From contig CM036762.1 in assembly GCA_020796225.1 (NCBI GenBank), forward strand, positions 16,358,786-16,422,785: a stretch of 64,000 nucleotides of DNA. Reading direction: 5' to 3'. Position 1 is the stretch's first letter; each line of letters starts with the position of its first letter. Source of the stretch: Arion vulgaris. Taxonomy: Eukaryota > Mollusca > Gastropoda > Stylommatophora > Arionidae. The notes below the pieces were generated by a model. It searched no databases. It saw only the letters and a program-made list of their open reading frames with translations, and was not told where the DNA came from. Position numbers and translations under genes: made by a program. Of this stretch, positions 34,390-44,616 are shown piece after piece.

Positions 34390-35350
34390 CCTGGTACCGT
34401 TATACGTTACATAGGGCATGTAATTAATTTCTTCATACCGCTCTATCCTGGGCAACTCGCTCAAACTACTCCATGGAGCTGAGGCCGATATTTTTTGCCT
34501 CTCTCAGCAAAGTTTGTTTCAGGGTCTCCTTAGGTCGACCTCTCTTTCTTGAACCTTCGGTATCCCAATTCAATGCCTGATTTGATATTCTTTGATCATT
34601 TTTTCTCAAGATGTGTCAAACATATCTCCATATTCTCCTTCTTATAACAGTTGTCATTAGTGGTTGACCAGACATGTCTCTGATTTCATCACTTCTTCCG
34701 AATTCGTTCCATTTTATATTCATTATTTTTCGCAGACATCTATTTTCTAATGCATTCAACTTGTTTTCTATATCTTTAGTCATTTTCCAACTCTCACTGG
34801 CATATGTTAGGATTAATACAACATTTGAATTGAAAATTCGTAATTTAATTTTAATACTATATAACTTGAGAGCCGCTGTAGCGTAGTTGTTAGTGAACTC
34901 GCTTCGCAAGGCTGGTGGTCTAGGTTCAGCTCCTGCAATGCGTGTGGAATTTTTCCCGACCACGACGGCTCTCAGGTCGACCCAACCTCAACTGGGTACC
35001 AGACATGCTCTGGGAAAGTAAAGGCGGCCGGCGTGATGCTGACCACATCACCCATTGTGTGCCGACGGTCAATGAAAAATACAGGCCTAACACTGTATTG
35101 ACCTATATACCACGAGGTATCAAAGGGTTCCTTTACTTTTTTTACTTTTACTATATAACTTGCAGTTCTATATCTTATTTAGACACTTAAAAACTTATGT
35201 TGCTTTGCCAATTTGTATCATAATTTCCTTGTTAACATTTCCTTGGCAATCAAAATTTCTACCTAAATAGGCGAACTGCTCTGCTATTTTTATAATATTC
35301 CAAATCATTAATGCACCACTTTATATTAATTTCGACACTTTAGTTGACAG
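34390..35350 (-). mobile_element. LINE group 2 fragment (RT end plus tail), split by SINE J
   Basis: The minus frame reads KLRIFNSNVVLILTYASESW, then ENKLNALENRCLRKIMNIKW, then SDEIRDMSGQPL, then RRRIWRYV, and after a break LNWDTEGSRKRGRPKETLK. Upstream LINE sequence continues at 35163-35350, the other side of the SINE. Stops and frameshifts make it non-functional. Confidence 0.87.
34869..35149 (+). mobile_element. tRNA-derived SINE J, full copy with 13-bp TSD
   Basis: The head AGCCGCTGTAGCGTAGTTG (box A region) and GGTTCAGCTCC (box B), a body containing CGGCGTGATGCTGACCACAT, and a T/A-rich end. Exact 13-bp duplication ACTATATAACTTG at 34856-34868 and 35150-35162. The body can be read as a protein-like frame in the antisense copies, but this is coincidental. 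Confidence 0.93.
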
Positions 35351-35383
35351 ACAATCAAAACGGCACAGCTAACCAGTTAGTCT

Positions 35384-35634
35384 TCTTCTTCTTTGCGTTC
35401 GTTCTTTACGACCAATTTTAATCACTCTTTGTTATATGTTTGATCTTTGCCAAGAACGTATATACGTTGCACATTGGTTTGGTAGGCCCCTAAACACATA
35501 GACTTCTACACGCTTAGGACACATGCATCCGATTTCAGCCAAACCTCTTTAGTCGCCTCTTACAACATGCATGGCAGGTAACAGTGGTTCTATTCTTTAC
35601 ACCCCAAATTTAGGCCCCGGTAACCACTCGGGCG
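35384..35634 (-). mobile_element. SINE family A, full copy with TSD
   Basis: TTCTTCTTCTTTGCGTTCG tail side to CCCGGTAACCACTCGGGCG head. Exact 12-bp duplication ACCAGTTAGTCT at 35372-35383 and 35635-35646. Confidence 0.93.
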
Positions 35635-35646
35635 ACCAGTTAGTCT

Positions 35647-36078
35647 ATCAGTGCCCCGATCTCCATCTCTGTGACATATATATATACATACATACATACT
35701 AAAGACATACAAATAACAAATAAACCAATGCTACAATGACTAAACATTGACGGTGGTTTGCTAATGAAAATGAAAATGTCAACGAAAAGTCAAGTATTTT
35801 GGTCATATAAAGAAAGTCATAAAGGATTAAGAAGACAATCATGAAATGGTATACACAAGAAAATAGAGAAAAATTAAAGACAAGGAGAAGATGATTGGAA
35901 GTTGTGATTGTCGAACTGTAAAATGGATGCGTCTAGATGTGTGATTTCTTGTATATGATACCGAGTGTTTTTTTTTTAAGGAGAGCTGTCATGGAAGAGA
36001 GCGAAGTTCCATAGTGAACAAGCTACAGAATGAATAACAGTGGTGATTGGCGTAGATGATCATATCACTCGACAGCTT
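35647..36078. other. No gene recognised
   Basis: Degenerate sequence. A segment near 35780-36030 contains GTCAAGTATTTTGGTCATAT and GAAGTTCCATAGTGAACAAG, which could be an old LINE tail, but frames are too broken to assign. Confidence 0.4.
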
Positions 36079-36089
36079 GTTATTTGAAC

Positions 36090-36342
36090 TTCCCGAGTGG
36101 TGCCGGGGCCCGCAAGGGAAGCAAAGAATAGTACCACTGCAACGTACAAAGCATGTCGTAAGAGGCGACTGATGTAGGACATAAGGAAGCTACCCTAGTA
36201 AATAAAAAGCAGCGCAGAAATGGAATGTGCGGACCTACTTGTATGCGCATAACTGGCACAATGTACAACCGCTCTTAGGCTCAGATCACATACAAATCAC
36301 AAAGAGTGGTTAACAAGTGCTCGACATGAAGCGTTCGATGAA
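36090..36342 (+). mobile_element. SINE family B, full copy with TSD
   Basis: The complete head CCCGAGTGGTGCCGGGGCC shows that family B shares its 5' end with family A. The body has ATGTCGTAAGAGGCGACTGA and the end GAAGCGTTCGATGAA, where the GAA tail is very short. Exact 11-bp duplication GTTATTTGAAC at 36079-36089 and 36343-36353. Confidence 0.92.
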
Positions 36343-36414
36343 GTTATTTGAACATTAAAATGAACACGAGTCATAAACAAATCATTTTGATCGGGAATGA
36401 GGAATGAGGAATGG

Positions 36415-36650
36415 GGGAGAGTCTTTGTGATGAAGTGTTCAAGCCGTTTGCTTTACGTTCTAAAAGTCATCGGTTCGAATCCTGATAGTGTCATGCAGTT
36501 CTCAAGTGAATTTTTTCAGAATACATATAGGAAGTTTAAAAGTTCGTGCATTGTGGAATATTCTAGAAATATGGTGTATTATTTCTTGGAAGAGGTACAT
36601 AGTCATATGGGAAATACCGGGTATAATAAAACGAATCCTTGGCCAATAAC
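36415..36650 (+). mobile_element. tRNA-derived SINE F, plus-strand copy
   Basis: Head GTGATGAAGTGTTCAAGCCG and box-B-like GGTTCGAATCC, then a body that is the reverse of 57830-57990 (GTTCGTGCATTGTGGAATAT; CATATGGGAAATACCGGGT). The 126-residue ORF across it is therefore not a gene. Confidence 0.8.
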
Positions 36651-36849
36651 GCCTTTCATTTGTATCACGTTGGCTGACAATGTAGCGTTGTCGTCATATC
36701 GTATCGACAATCGTGTCTTCGTCGTGAGTCAGATACAGCAAAATGACAAATATCACAACTATAAAACTTGGTATTGAATACTTAACCAATATAAAGTTTA
36801 CATAAATAAATCAAGATAAGAGGCACTGATAATGTCAAATAATAAATAA

Positions 36850-37015
36850 ATAAAAACTGTTCTTACTGGCTTTAATATCGCTTGGTAGGGCGGTGTAGGA
36901 CAGGGGGGAACATGAGCCTAAGGAATTTAATGGCCGCATGACTAGTGCAGTTGCCACGAAACTGTTCAGGTTAGGATTTTTGTATGCCCCAGACAGAAAA
37001 AAAATCCTTGACCTA
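36850..37015 (+). repeat. Repeat K, plus-strand copy
   Basis: GGCGGTGTAGGACAGGGGGG, CATGAGCCTAAGGAATTTAA, GCATGACTAGTGCAGT and CCAGACAGAAAAAAAATCC, shared with 45255-45400. Confidence 0.75.
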
Positions 37016-37169
37016 GTAATGTAACAGGATACATATTTAGTGTATGATATCAAATATATTTCTGTAATACAATTGTAGTTCTGTTATCTACCTAGATTTA
37101 GGATGTGAAAAGGTATGGGAAGCATAGAATTCCGTTTTGGATTGCGCATGTCACAATGGTTGTTGAGGA

Positions 37170-37539
37170 TCCAGATAGCCTTAGTATTTTTTATTTATTA
37201 ATAAGTAACATAACGTTTAGAAGAAAAGTCGGAACAACACCTGCTATTAGATTTATTGAAAAACAGAGACTCAAATGGTTTGGCCACTTGGTCAGAATGA
37301 ACCCGAATACACCAGTTGCAAGAGCGTACAACCTGAAAATGGAATCATCAAGAGGAAGGGGCAGACCAAGAAAAAGATGGGTTGATGGAGTTACAGACAT
37401 CTTCAAACACAATTCCCCACAACATATCAAGCGATCGAGCGTGCATTATCTCGGAAACCGATCATCAGTTAAACCTGCTACGCCTAGCGGCAAAAAAGCA
37501 GAGAAGGACAAAAGAAGAAAGAACATAACGTTATTGTTG
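37170..37539 (+). mobile_element. LINE group 3 fragment, 3' cut by SINE B
   Basis: The frame reads RRKVGTTPAIRFIEKQRLKW, then FGHLVRMNPNTPVARAYNLK, then SSRGRGRPRKRWVDGVTDIF. This is a C-terminal LINE region. Its continuation is displaced by the SINE B composite that follows. Confidence 0.87.
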
Positions 37540-37755
37540 GTGAAATATAACTCACGTGTAGTACCGGAACCCGCAAGGGAAGCAAATAATAGTACTACTG
37601 CAACCTACAATGCATGTCGTAAGTGGCGACTGATATAGGCCCTAGGGATGCTATCCTAGTAAATGAAAAGCAGCGCAGAAATTGAATGTGCTGGCCTAAT
37701 TGTAGGCGCATAACTGGCACAACGTACAATCACTCTTAGGCTCAGATCACATACA

Positions 37756-37918
37756 CTGCAGGATTGTCAACTGCTAGCAGACCGGAGAAACGAAACCTGG
37801 CCGGAAAATATCGATTTGAATGAGAAGCTGTACGGAGGGACGGAGTCCCTAAAAACAAAAGCAGAATTTATGAGGAAATCTGTTACATCAGTCTAAGCAG
37901 ATTACGTGAAGAAGAAGA
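37756..37918 (+). mobile_element. LINE group 4 tail inserted in SINE B, with 12-bp TSD
   Basis: The frame reads LQDCQLLADRRNETWPENID, then LNEKLYGGTESLKTKAEFM and a stop shortly before GAAGAAGAAG. This is the C-terminus and 3' end of a non-LTR element of the FRLRTGH...LQDCP type. Exact duplication AGATCACATACA at 37744-37755 and 37919-37930 marks it as a 5'-truncated insertion. Confidence 0.92.
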
Positions 37919-39074
37919 AGATCACATACAAATCACACGGAGTGGTTGACAAGTGGTCGATATGGAGCGTTTCAAGAAGAAGAAGATCACATACAAATCA
38001 CACGGAGTGGTTGACAAGTGGTCGATATGGAGCGTTCCAAGAAGAAGAAGATCACATACAAATCACACGGAGTGGTTGACAAGTGGTCGATATGGAGCGT
38101 TTCAAGAAGAAGAAGATCACATACAAATCACACAGAGTGGTTGACAAGTGGTCGATATGGAGCGTTTCAAGAAGAAGAAGATCACATACAAATCACACAG
38201 AGTGGTTGACAAGTGGTCGATATGGAGCGTTTCAAGAAGAAGAAGATCACATACAAATCACACGGAGTGGTTGACAAGTGGTCGATATGGAGCGTTCCAA
38301 GAAGAAGAAGATCACATACAAATCACACGGAGTGGTTGACAAGTGGTCGATATGGAGCGTTCCAAGAAGAAGAAGATCACATACAAATCACACGGAGTGG
38401 TTGACAAGTGGTCGATATGGAGCGTTCCAAGAAGAAGAAGATCACATACAAATCACACGGAGTGGTTGACAAGTGGTCGATATGGAGCGTTTCAAGAAGA
38501 AGAAGATCACATACAAATCACACGGAGTGGTTGACAAGTGGTCGATATGGAGCGTTCCAAGAAGAAGAAGATCACATACAAATCACACGGAGTGGTTGAC
38601 AAGTGGTCGATATGGAGCGTTCCAAGAAGAAGAAGATCACATACAAATCACACGGAGTGGTTGACAAGTGGTCGATATGGAGCGTTCCAAGAAGAAGAAG
38701 ATCACATACAAATCACACGGAGTGGTTGACAAGTGGTCGATATGGAGCGTTTCAAGAAGAAGATCACATACAAATCACACAGAGTGGTTGACAAGTGGTC
38801 GATATGGAGCGTTTCAAGAAGAAGAAGATCACATACAAATCACACAGAGTGGTTGACAAGTGGTCGATATGGAGCGTTCAAGAAGAAGATCACATACAAA
38901 TCACACAGAGTGGTTGACAAGTGGTCGATATGGAGCGTTCCAAGAAGAAGATCACATACAAATCACACAGAGTGGTTGACAAGTGGTTGATATGGAGCGT
39001 TCCAAGAAGAAGATCACATACAAATCACACAGAGTGGTTGACAAGTGGTCGATATGGAGCGTTCCAAGAAGAAG
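37919..39074 (+). repeat. 65-bp tandem array of the SINE B 3' end, about 18 units
   Basis: Each unit is GATCACATACAAATCACAC then GGAGTGGTTGACAAGTGG then TCGATATGGAGCGTTCCAAG and GAAGAAGAA. Early units are 65 bp; some late units are 61-62 bp with a shorter GAA tract. Variant positions (CACGGAG or CACAGAG, TTTCAAG or TTCCAAG) are distributed in blocks. The many 63-residue ORFs beginning MVDMER are periodicity artefacts. Confidence 0.98.
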
Positions 39075-39087
39075 TTTGTGAAATATA

Positions 39088-39220
39088 GTAACTCCATACA
39101 ACAGTACCAGCAAGAGAATATGAGCACCATCATCTAAAAGAGACGCTGGAGATGTATGATACATATGATAAGAATGGAGACTCTCTGTCCTGAAAACATG
39201 AGAACAGAAAGGTTTAATAA
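39088..39220 (+). mobile_element. LINE group 7 fragment
   Basis: Sequence AAAAGAGACGCTGGAGATG then ATAAGAATGGAGACTCTCTG resembles the RRW...IRMET region of 30785-31090 on the opposite strand. Short and degenerate. Confidence 0.55.
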
Positions 39221-39225
39221 AACAA

Positions 39226-39442
39226 AGTTTGTTTTTTTCCGATCCAGAAGCACTTGATCTTTCAGCTCTTCGGCTCGGTGCCATGAACATCGTAACCCTT
39301 CGGTTCGGTACCACGAACACCGTAGATCTGGAGAACATGTGGCTTTTCTGCCAGCCTGTGGAATTGAACCGCACTCACAGGGGCTTGTCACCCGTCGTCC
39401 AACACGCTACGAACACGCTGGGCAAGCGGGCTAATACCACTA
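39226..39442 (-). mobile_element. tRNA-derived SINE I, minus-strand copy
   Basis: Poly-T then CCGATCCAGAAGCACTTGA, CGGTTCGGTACCACGAACAC, GGAATTGAACC (box B reversed) and CACGCTGGGCAAGCGGG. ORFs on both strands lie within it and are spurious. Confidence 0.88.
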
Positions 39443-39574
39443 ATAGGTTGGGACGGATTAGCGCACTGCGTAGGTTGTATCATTGATTGAGACACAAAGG
39501 ATTGTGAGCTCATTTCCTGTACCCTATGTTTTACAAGATAATAAAGTACTGTCACTCCTAGCTCCTATTCCAGT

Positions 39575-39850
39575 GAATGAACAGGTTAAAAAAAGACACT
39601 GGCGCTGGATAGGACACACTTTGCGAAAACCGGAGGGAATATAACAAGAAGGGTCCTTGCCTGGAACCCGCAGGGACAGCGAAAGAAGGAGAGGCCGAGA
39701 AATACATGGAGACGAGATTTGGAGGCGGAGATCAACAATATAAAGAAGAGCTGGACGGAACTGCAGGAGATAGCTAGAGATAGGAAGACTTGGCATGAGT
39801 TGGTTGAGGGCCTATGCCTCAATCCGGGGTAAAAAAGGCAAAGAGAGAGA
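39575..39850 (+). mobile_element. LINE group 1 3' end, best nucleotide copy
   Basis: KRHWRWIGHTLRKPEG, then (after a frameshift) a tail equivalent to EAEINNIKKSWTELQEIA and WHELVEGLC. Positions 39728-39744 are identical to 17 bases of the satellite monomer. The preceding 39443-39560 resembles SINE G. Confidence 0.9.
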
Positions 39851-40079
39851 GAGACTCCTACCTCCTGCATACTTGGACCTAGAAATATGATGTCGCAGGC
39901 TCTTTATATCTCTTGTCGGCAAACACTACGAGACATTTTTTATCAATAGGAAAGCGACAGTCGCTACTTGTTGTTTTCCTTGGAACATAATTAGTTGTCA
40001 TGGTTAACAGTAATTAGATGTCAAGTAATCTGCTTCTTCTTCCAACTTTTTAAGACATCGATTTGTTTATTTTTAAAGT

Positions 40080-40381
40080 AGTTAGTAGTTAGTGGTCAAC
40101 CGGAGTCAATGTACATCTCCGTATAGCATGTATTGCATTGATATGGAGATTAGTTATATGTTTTCTCTCTTTTCACTGTATGTTGGACATTCTTGCAGTA
40201 CGTGTGTCTCTGTCCTTTCGGTGGTGCCACATGTAGATATGTCAGAAGGGTCTATTTTGAACTTATTAAACAGATGGTACCTCAGCTTATTGTGCCCTGT
40301 TCGTAGATTAGAAATGACAACCTGTTCTTCTCTACTTAGTTGGTAGGATGCATTATCCTTTTCATGACATGGTGATCTCTC

Positions 40382-40419
<38 letters not shown>

Positions 40420-40861
40420 ACTGCAGTAAAAATATTTGATTGGCAAAACACGTAATCACAAAGTGCTGTAGTTTTACAAATTACAAAAACAATGACAAAA
40501 TACAGCAACGTTTCGATCAACTCCTGTTATTCGTTTGCTTAATAAAGGCCTTGTTGATCGAAATATTGCTGTACTTTGTCATTGTTTTTTTAATTGTAAA
40601 ACTAAAGTACTTGTGATTACGTGTGATCTCTCACCCATTTATTCTTGTAGACAATTTTTATCCATACTTTTGTTTCTTCATATGTCATACTGTGTCTTTC
40701 TGTAGTGCTGCTTTCATATTCATACTGGTGTCTTTCTGTGGTAGCCTGTCGCCCGCTTTTGCCAATATATCTCGTTGCCAGGTATTTTGCAGTGAGATGG
40801 TATCCACGGTATTACTACTCTATAAAAAAAAGTTTGCATTCTTGGTTGTCAAGTACTGATT
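40080..40861 (-). mobile_element. LINE group 4 fragment with RNase H region, split by an insertion
   Basis: On the minus strand 40861-40635 gives a degraded WIPSH-like RNase H segment (DTISLQNTWQRDIGKSGRQA). After the insertion, 40372-40154 gives YQLSREEQVVISNLRTGH, then NKLRYHLFNKFKI, then THVLQECPTYSEKREN. This is the C-terminal order of I/Jockey-type LINEs carrying RNase H; the clade is an inference. It is inactive. Confidence 0.82.
40384..40623 (+). mobile_element. Foldback-type insertion with (TA)n, 11-bp TSD
   Basis: A 240-bp insertion into the LINE, with exact duplications TGATCTCTCAC at 40373-40383 and 40624-40634. It begins with an AT microsatellite (to about 40417). The rest is an inverted repeat: about 40446-40525 against 40549-40621, arms ACACGTAATCACAAAGT...TTTCGATCAAC. 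One arm recurs at 51143-51230. Confidence 0.85.
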
Positions 40862-40869
40862 GTAAGGGT

Positions 40870-41034
40870 CAGTGGCGGCTCGTGGTCAGTTTTCTTGGTG
40901 GGGCCAGACACAAATGTTCGGAAAAATCATGGTTTTGGGGTATTTACTATTATTTTTCTATTCCTGGAAGTTATTCTCCCTTTTGATTATTGGTGGGGCC
41001 GGTCCCCACTGGCCCTCAGTGACGAGCACCCCTG
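40870..41034 (+). mobile_element. hAT-like MITE 1, copy with exact 8-bp TSD
   Basis: 165 bp. Starts CAGTGGCGGCTCGTGG and ends GACGAGCACCCCTG (a decayed inverse). Duplication GTAAGGGT at 40862-40869 and 41035-41042. The body contains TTGGTGGGGCCAGACA and GGAAAAATCATGG. No ORF. Confidence 0.93.
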
Positions 41035-41042
41035 GTAAGGGT

Positions 41043-41644
41043 TATATTCGTTATTGTAACTTATCTCAGCTGCTGTCATATCGTTACTCATAAGAAACAC
41101 ATACGTAGGTGTGTTGTCTTAAAGTAAATACACGCCTACCTACCAACATAGTAATTCATTTCGCCAATACATGCACCAAACAAGCAGCACACCCCTGCTG
41201 CTTTATGTGTATACACTACTAATGAACTCATTTTTGTATGTATTTCCAAGACGTCCACGATTTCTGTAAAGAGATGTTTGCCTTACGCGCTTCAAAAACG
41301 GCGAGATTTGCATAACGCTTAATAGTATTTGAAGACGAAAAATATTAAGTAGTACTAAGTATTCAGTGTTTAACTCATCCTATACCATGATCCACTACAG
41401 TGGCCTACACATGTGCACCAATTACATCCCCAGCCACTACACTTTTTAGGGTATGTTATGCTATCGACGTCATGGCACATTGGGTATCCCCGGGCGTGCT
41501 CTCTCCTCCACTGCAAAAGCCATCCCAAAGTCCACTTGCTCACCGTAAAAAAGAGAAGTTGATTATCCCTTCCTGTCAGTAATTGTTTTCTTTACCCCGG
41601 ACGCATTTTTATTGCAATGTATACTAACTTTAGTTAGTTTAGTT
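41043..41644. other. No gene recognised
   Basis: Apparently single-copy sequence. The ORF at 41400-41582 has no motif. Confidence 0.45.
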
Positions 41645-42257
41645 AGTTTGTTCCTTTCGTGCCAAAGGCGGCAAATAGGGCAGAGGTTTTAGATCTCCAT
41701 GTGATTCGGTTCTTTGCTGGCAGTTGGAGATCTTGTATGGTTTTACATCCCAATACTTTACTTTCTTGTTGGATTGTTCTTCGAAGAGTGGTCTTAGGTC
41801 TCCCACGTTTTCTTTTCCCAATTGGTGACCACATAAGGACTTGTCGATTTAGTCTCTTTTCGTCTGATCTAAGAACATGACCTAAATATTTTCACCTTCG
41901 TTTCCTTATAATATTTGATACGAGTTGTTGGTGTGTTCTATCTCGCAATGTGTTGTTAGAAACGAAATCACTCCATTTTACATTTAATAATTTTCGGAGA
42001 CATTTATTCTCAAAGCTGTCCAGTTTCTTATCAATTTTCTTTGTTGATTTCCAACTTTCACAACCGTAGGTCAGTATACTGACTTTGCGACATCTTAAAA
42101 AATACTGCGAGCCAGTAGATTGGCTTGGAAGGACGATTGGGTTAATATATCTTCTCTTTCTACTACGAAGACGGCACTGTCCATATATATATATTTTTGT
42201 TCTCTTCTCTGTCCATGATATACGAGGACTTCTGTAATCACTTATATTAAAAAGCAC
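41645..42257 (-). mobile_element. LINE group 8 fragment (end of RT to C-terminus)
   Basis: The minus strand gives VSILTYGCESWKSTKKIDKK, then LDSFENKCLRKLLNVKWSDF, then RTHQQLVSNIIRKRR, and after a frameshift SPIGKRKRGRPKTTLRRT. This is a long but broken reverse-transcriptase end and tail. Confidence 0.87.
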
Positions 42258-42380
42258 ATGTATGTTTTTCTAGTGTCTTGTTAAATGTCCATGCTTCACA
42301 CCCATAAGATGCCACTGGGAATGCGTATGCTCTTAGTATTCTGATCTTTGTCTGATTACTGTAATACCTAGTGCATACAA
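42258..42380 (-). mobile_element. Second LINE RT fragment
   Basis: The minus strand encodes ILRAYAFPVASYGCEAWTFN then KTLEKHTC, the block just after the polymerase domain. It lies beside the group 8 fragment but repeats the same protein region, so it is a separate insertion. Confidence 0.7.
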
Positions 42381-42539
42381 CGTAAATTCAAATATTTCTT
42401 GTGATAAAAAGTTGGTGCCATAAAACAGTTGTGATCAAACTCAGTAACATTCATGGTGTAGAAAGAGTTAAGTACTAACATCTTTGGACTGTAGGCGTAA
42501 ATCACGGGTAAATCAAGCTGTACGATCAGCAAATCTACT

Positions 42540-42777
42540 TTTTCTTCTTCTTGAATGCTCCGTATCGACGACCCATTGTTAACCCCTCTTTGTGATTTGT
42601 ATGTGATCCGAGCCTAAAGATGATTGTACGTTGTGCCAGTTGTGCGCCTACAAGTAGGCTAGCAATTCTGCGACTCTTTTTATTTACTAGGGTAGCTTCC
42701 CTAGGCTCCTAAATCAGTCGCCTCTTACGATATACCTTGCAGGTCGCAGTGTTACTATGCTTCCTTGAGGCACAGGT
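42540..42777 (-). mobile_element. SINE family B, minus-strand copy
   Basis: TTCTTCTTCTTGAATGCTCCG, TTTTTATTTACTAGGGTAGC and GTCGCCTCTTACGATATACC. A (GT)n tract follows at 42857-42873. Confidence 0.85.
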
Positions 42778-43111
42778 AATGCACGGACATAAAATACGAT
42801 AAGTAAATTAAATACGATATGGTAACATTTGACGGCGAGAACAATTTTAATTTTGTGTGTGTGTGTGTGTGTGGAATTATCGACATTTTGTTCATAGTAA
42901 TTTATAATAGCATGTGTTTGTGAATAGACACAACGATGAGATATATTGTTAATTCCATCACGGTTGATCATGCCCACTCACTACATCCATTGTAGGTGAT
43001 AGAAGTGAGAGTTTTGTGTGTCTCTGACGCAGCCGATTTGGACGGGAACATTTTGGTGGGATTGGAATGGAATTTGGTCGTAACAGCTGGGAAGGGTTTT
43101 AAGTAAATAAA

Positions 43112-43322
43112 AGCCCACCTGCCCATCGTGTTCGTAGCACGTTGGACTGCGGGTGACTAGACCTCGGCGAGTGCGGGTTCAATTCTGCGGGCTGGCAGAA
43201 AAGCCACAGGTTCCCCAGATTTACGGTGTTCGTGGGAACGAACCGAAGGGTTACGATGTCCATGGCACCGAACCGAAGAGCTGAAAGCTCAAGTGCTTCT
43301 GGATCGGGAAGAAAAAAAAAAG
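43112..43322 (+). mobile_element. tRNA-derived SINE I, plus-strand copy
   Basis: GCCCACCTGCCCATCGTG head, GTTCAATTCTGCGG box B, AGGGTTACGATGTCCATGGC and AAGTGCTTCTGGATCGGG, then poly-A. The ORF at 43226-43465 is spurious. Confidence 0.88.
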
Positions 43323-43427
43323 TAAATAAAGGTACTGCATTTTTCTGTTGTTACACTTCTGTGGCTAACTTGCGTGTCTACGAGTGCCACGCTGAACTAG
43401 TTCATAGGTTTTTCCAAAATAAAAATA

Positions 43428-43499
43428 TTCCCATGCCGGGAATCGAACCCGGGCCGCCTGGGTGAAAGCCAGGAATCCTAACCACTAGACCACATGGGA
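43428..43499 (-). tRNA. tRNA-Glu (anticodon UUC)
   Basis: A 72-nt intronless tRNA on the minus strand. The acceptor stem TCCCATG pairs perfectly with CATGGGA. Box A is TGGTCTAGTGG and box B GGTTCGATTCC, both exact consensus. The anticodon arm is CCTGG-CTTTCAC-CCAGG, giving anticodon TTC. A TTTTT run lies immediately downstream (complement of 43421-43425), a normal RNA polymerase III terminator. Complete pairing and a terminator distinguish it from the decayed tRNA-like SINE heads nearby. The gene decodes GAA/GAG. Confidence 0.96.
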
Positions 43500-44005
43500 A
43501 GGTGACGATTCTGAGCAAATTAATGGTATTGTGTGTTTTACTTCAGACCGGTTTAAATTTTACATAGGTCGTGCAAGTAATTTGTCCATACCACTCTATC
43601 CATAATAATCAAGGTTGATTTTTGTTAACAAAAATAATAATGACCTTGTTTGCAAATCAGAAAAATTATATGATAAGGGTTTACAGATTAAATCAATGTT
43701 TTCTCGATTTACTGAATGAAAAATCATGAATAGTATCTGTATTACTCGGTGCTAACTGCGTCTAAGTGCTAGCTGAAATAGTTCAAGGTTTCAAAATAAA
43801 TTTCTGAATGCTCGGCTTGCAGATCAAACATGACATGAAGTGACGTTCTACAATTAATGGTATATGTTGATTCTTCATTTAATTTCATGTCGGACATAGT
43901 AATTATCCATCCCTCTATGCCATTTCAGGTTGTTTTTAACCCAAAAAGCCGTTTCCACAAATTTGTGGGGTTTCTAGAAAACATGAGGGGAGAAGAGAAA
44001 GATCA
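43500..44005. other. No gene recognised
   Basis: AT-rich sequence. The ORF at 43857-44090 runs into the MITE and has no domain. A segment at 43550-43615 (CGTGCAAGTAATTTGTCCAT) resembles LINE tail flanks, weakly. Confidence 0.45.
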
Positions 44006-44386
44006 GATAGTGGGTTCAGAAGAATTGGGGGGTGTTCAGGAGATTAGGTATTGGTTAAAGAAGAAATTAAAAATAAATATTTTAAAATAAATTATTTTCT
44101 TGACTTTGCGATTGAATAATCGTTTAATTTAACTTTTAATTTATCTTATGCCCGTCTAAGCGTCTTACACGATCCATTTTTCATCAATTTTTTTATTTAT
44201 GTATATAATCATTTGAAAATTGACCAAGTATTACATAAATATATATCAATTGTCTATGTCAAGAGAAAATAAAGCATGTATATATGGGGAGGGCGTTGGC
44301 AAACTGTTATAATGTGGAAGGGGGGTGTTACAAAGTTTATATTGTGCAAAGTGGGCGGTGGGTCAAAAAGTTTGGTAATCTCTGGT
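44006..44386 (+). mobile_element. hAT-like MITE 2, copy 2, 5' end lost
   Basis: Collinear with 19020-19400: ATAGTGGGTTCAGAAGAATT, AAATATTTTAAAATAAATTA, TTATAATGTGGA.GGGG and GTGCAAAGTGGGCGGTGGG. The left terminus is not recognisable and no duplication is seen. Confidence 0.82.
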
Positions 44387-44616
44387 TTAAAGCTAACAAC
44401 CCCCCGTTCTGTGTTTATCGAAGTATCTATTGACATGTCTCTCGTGGTTTTGTTGTCTTGCCGCACCTATCGGTATGCACAACTTGCGCAACCGGATAAG
44501 AATACATTTATCTTTTCTGGCTTTCGTCCTCGTGAGAGTAGCTTTCTTTCGGGTCATCAATTCCAGTCATACGAATCAATGACTACAGTAGACATTCGTG
44601 CCCCTGAATAGATAGT

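Larger units (their letters stand above)
37554..39074 (+). mobile_element. SINE family B composite (SINE + LINE insertion + 65-bp expansion)
   Basis: The SINE B body starts CCGGAACCCGCAAGGGAAGC and runs to 37755. It is interrupted by a LINE tail (37756-37918), then resumes as 18 tandem copies of its own 3' end. Near-duplicate flanks GTGAAATATA..AACTC at about 37540-37553 and 39078-39093 look like the original SINE target duplication. Confidence 0.88.

Noticed and set aside
36420..36495. tRNA gene candidate with GGTTCGAATCC
   Set aside because: No complete cloverleaf; it is the SINE F head.
36397..36777. 126-residue ORF as a possible gene
   Set aside because: The first two thirds are a SINE F copy; the rest has no domain.
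37953..38990. Series of 62-85-residue MVDMER-type proteins
   Set aside because: Same frame artefact of a 65-bp tandem repeat derived from a SINE; stops occur in each frame every third unit.
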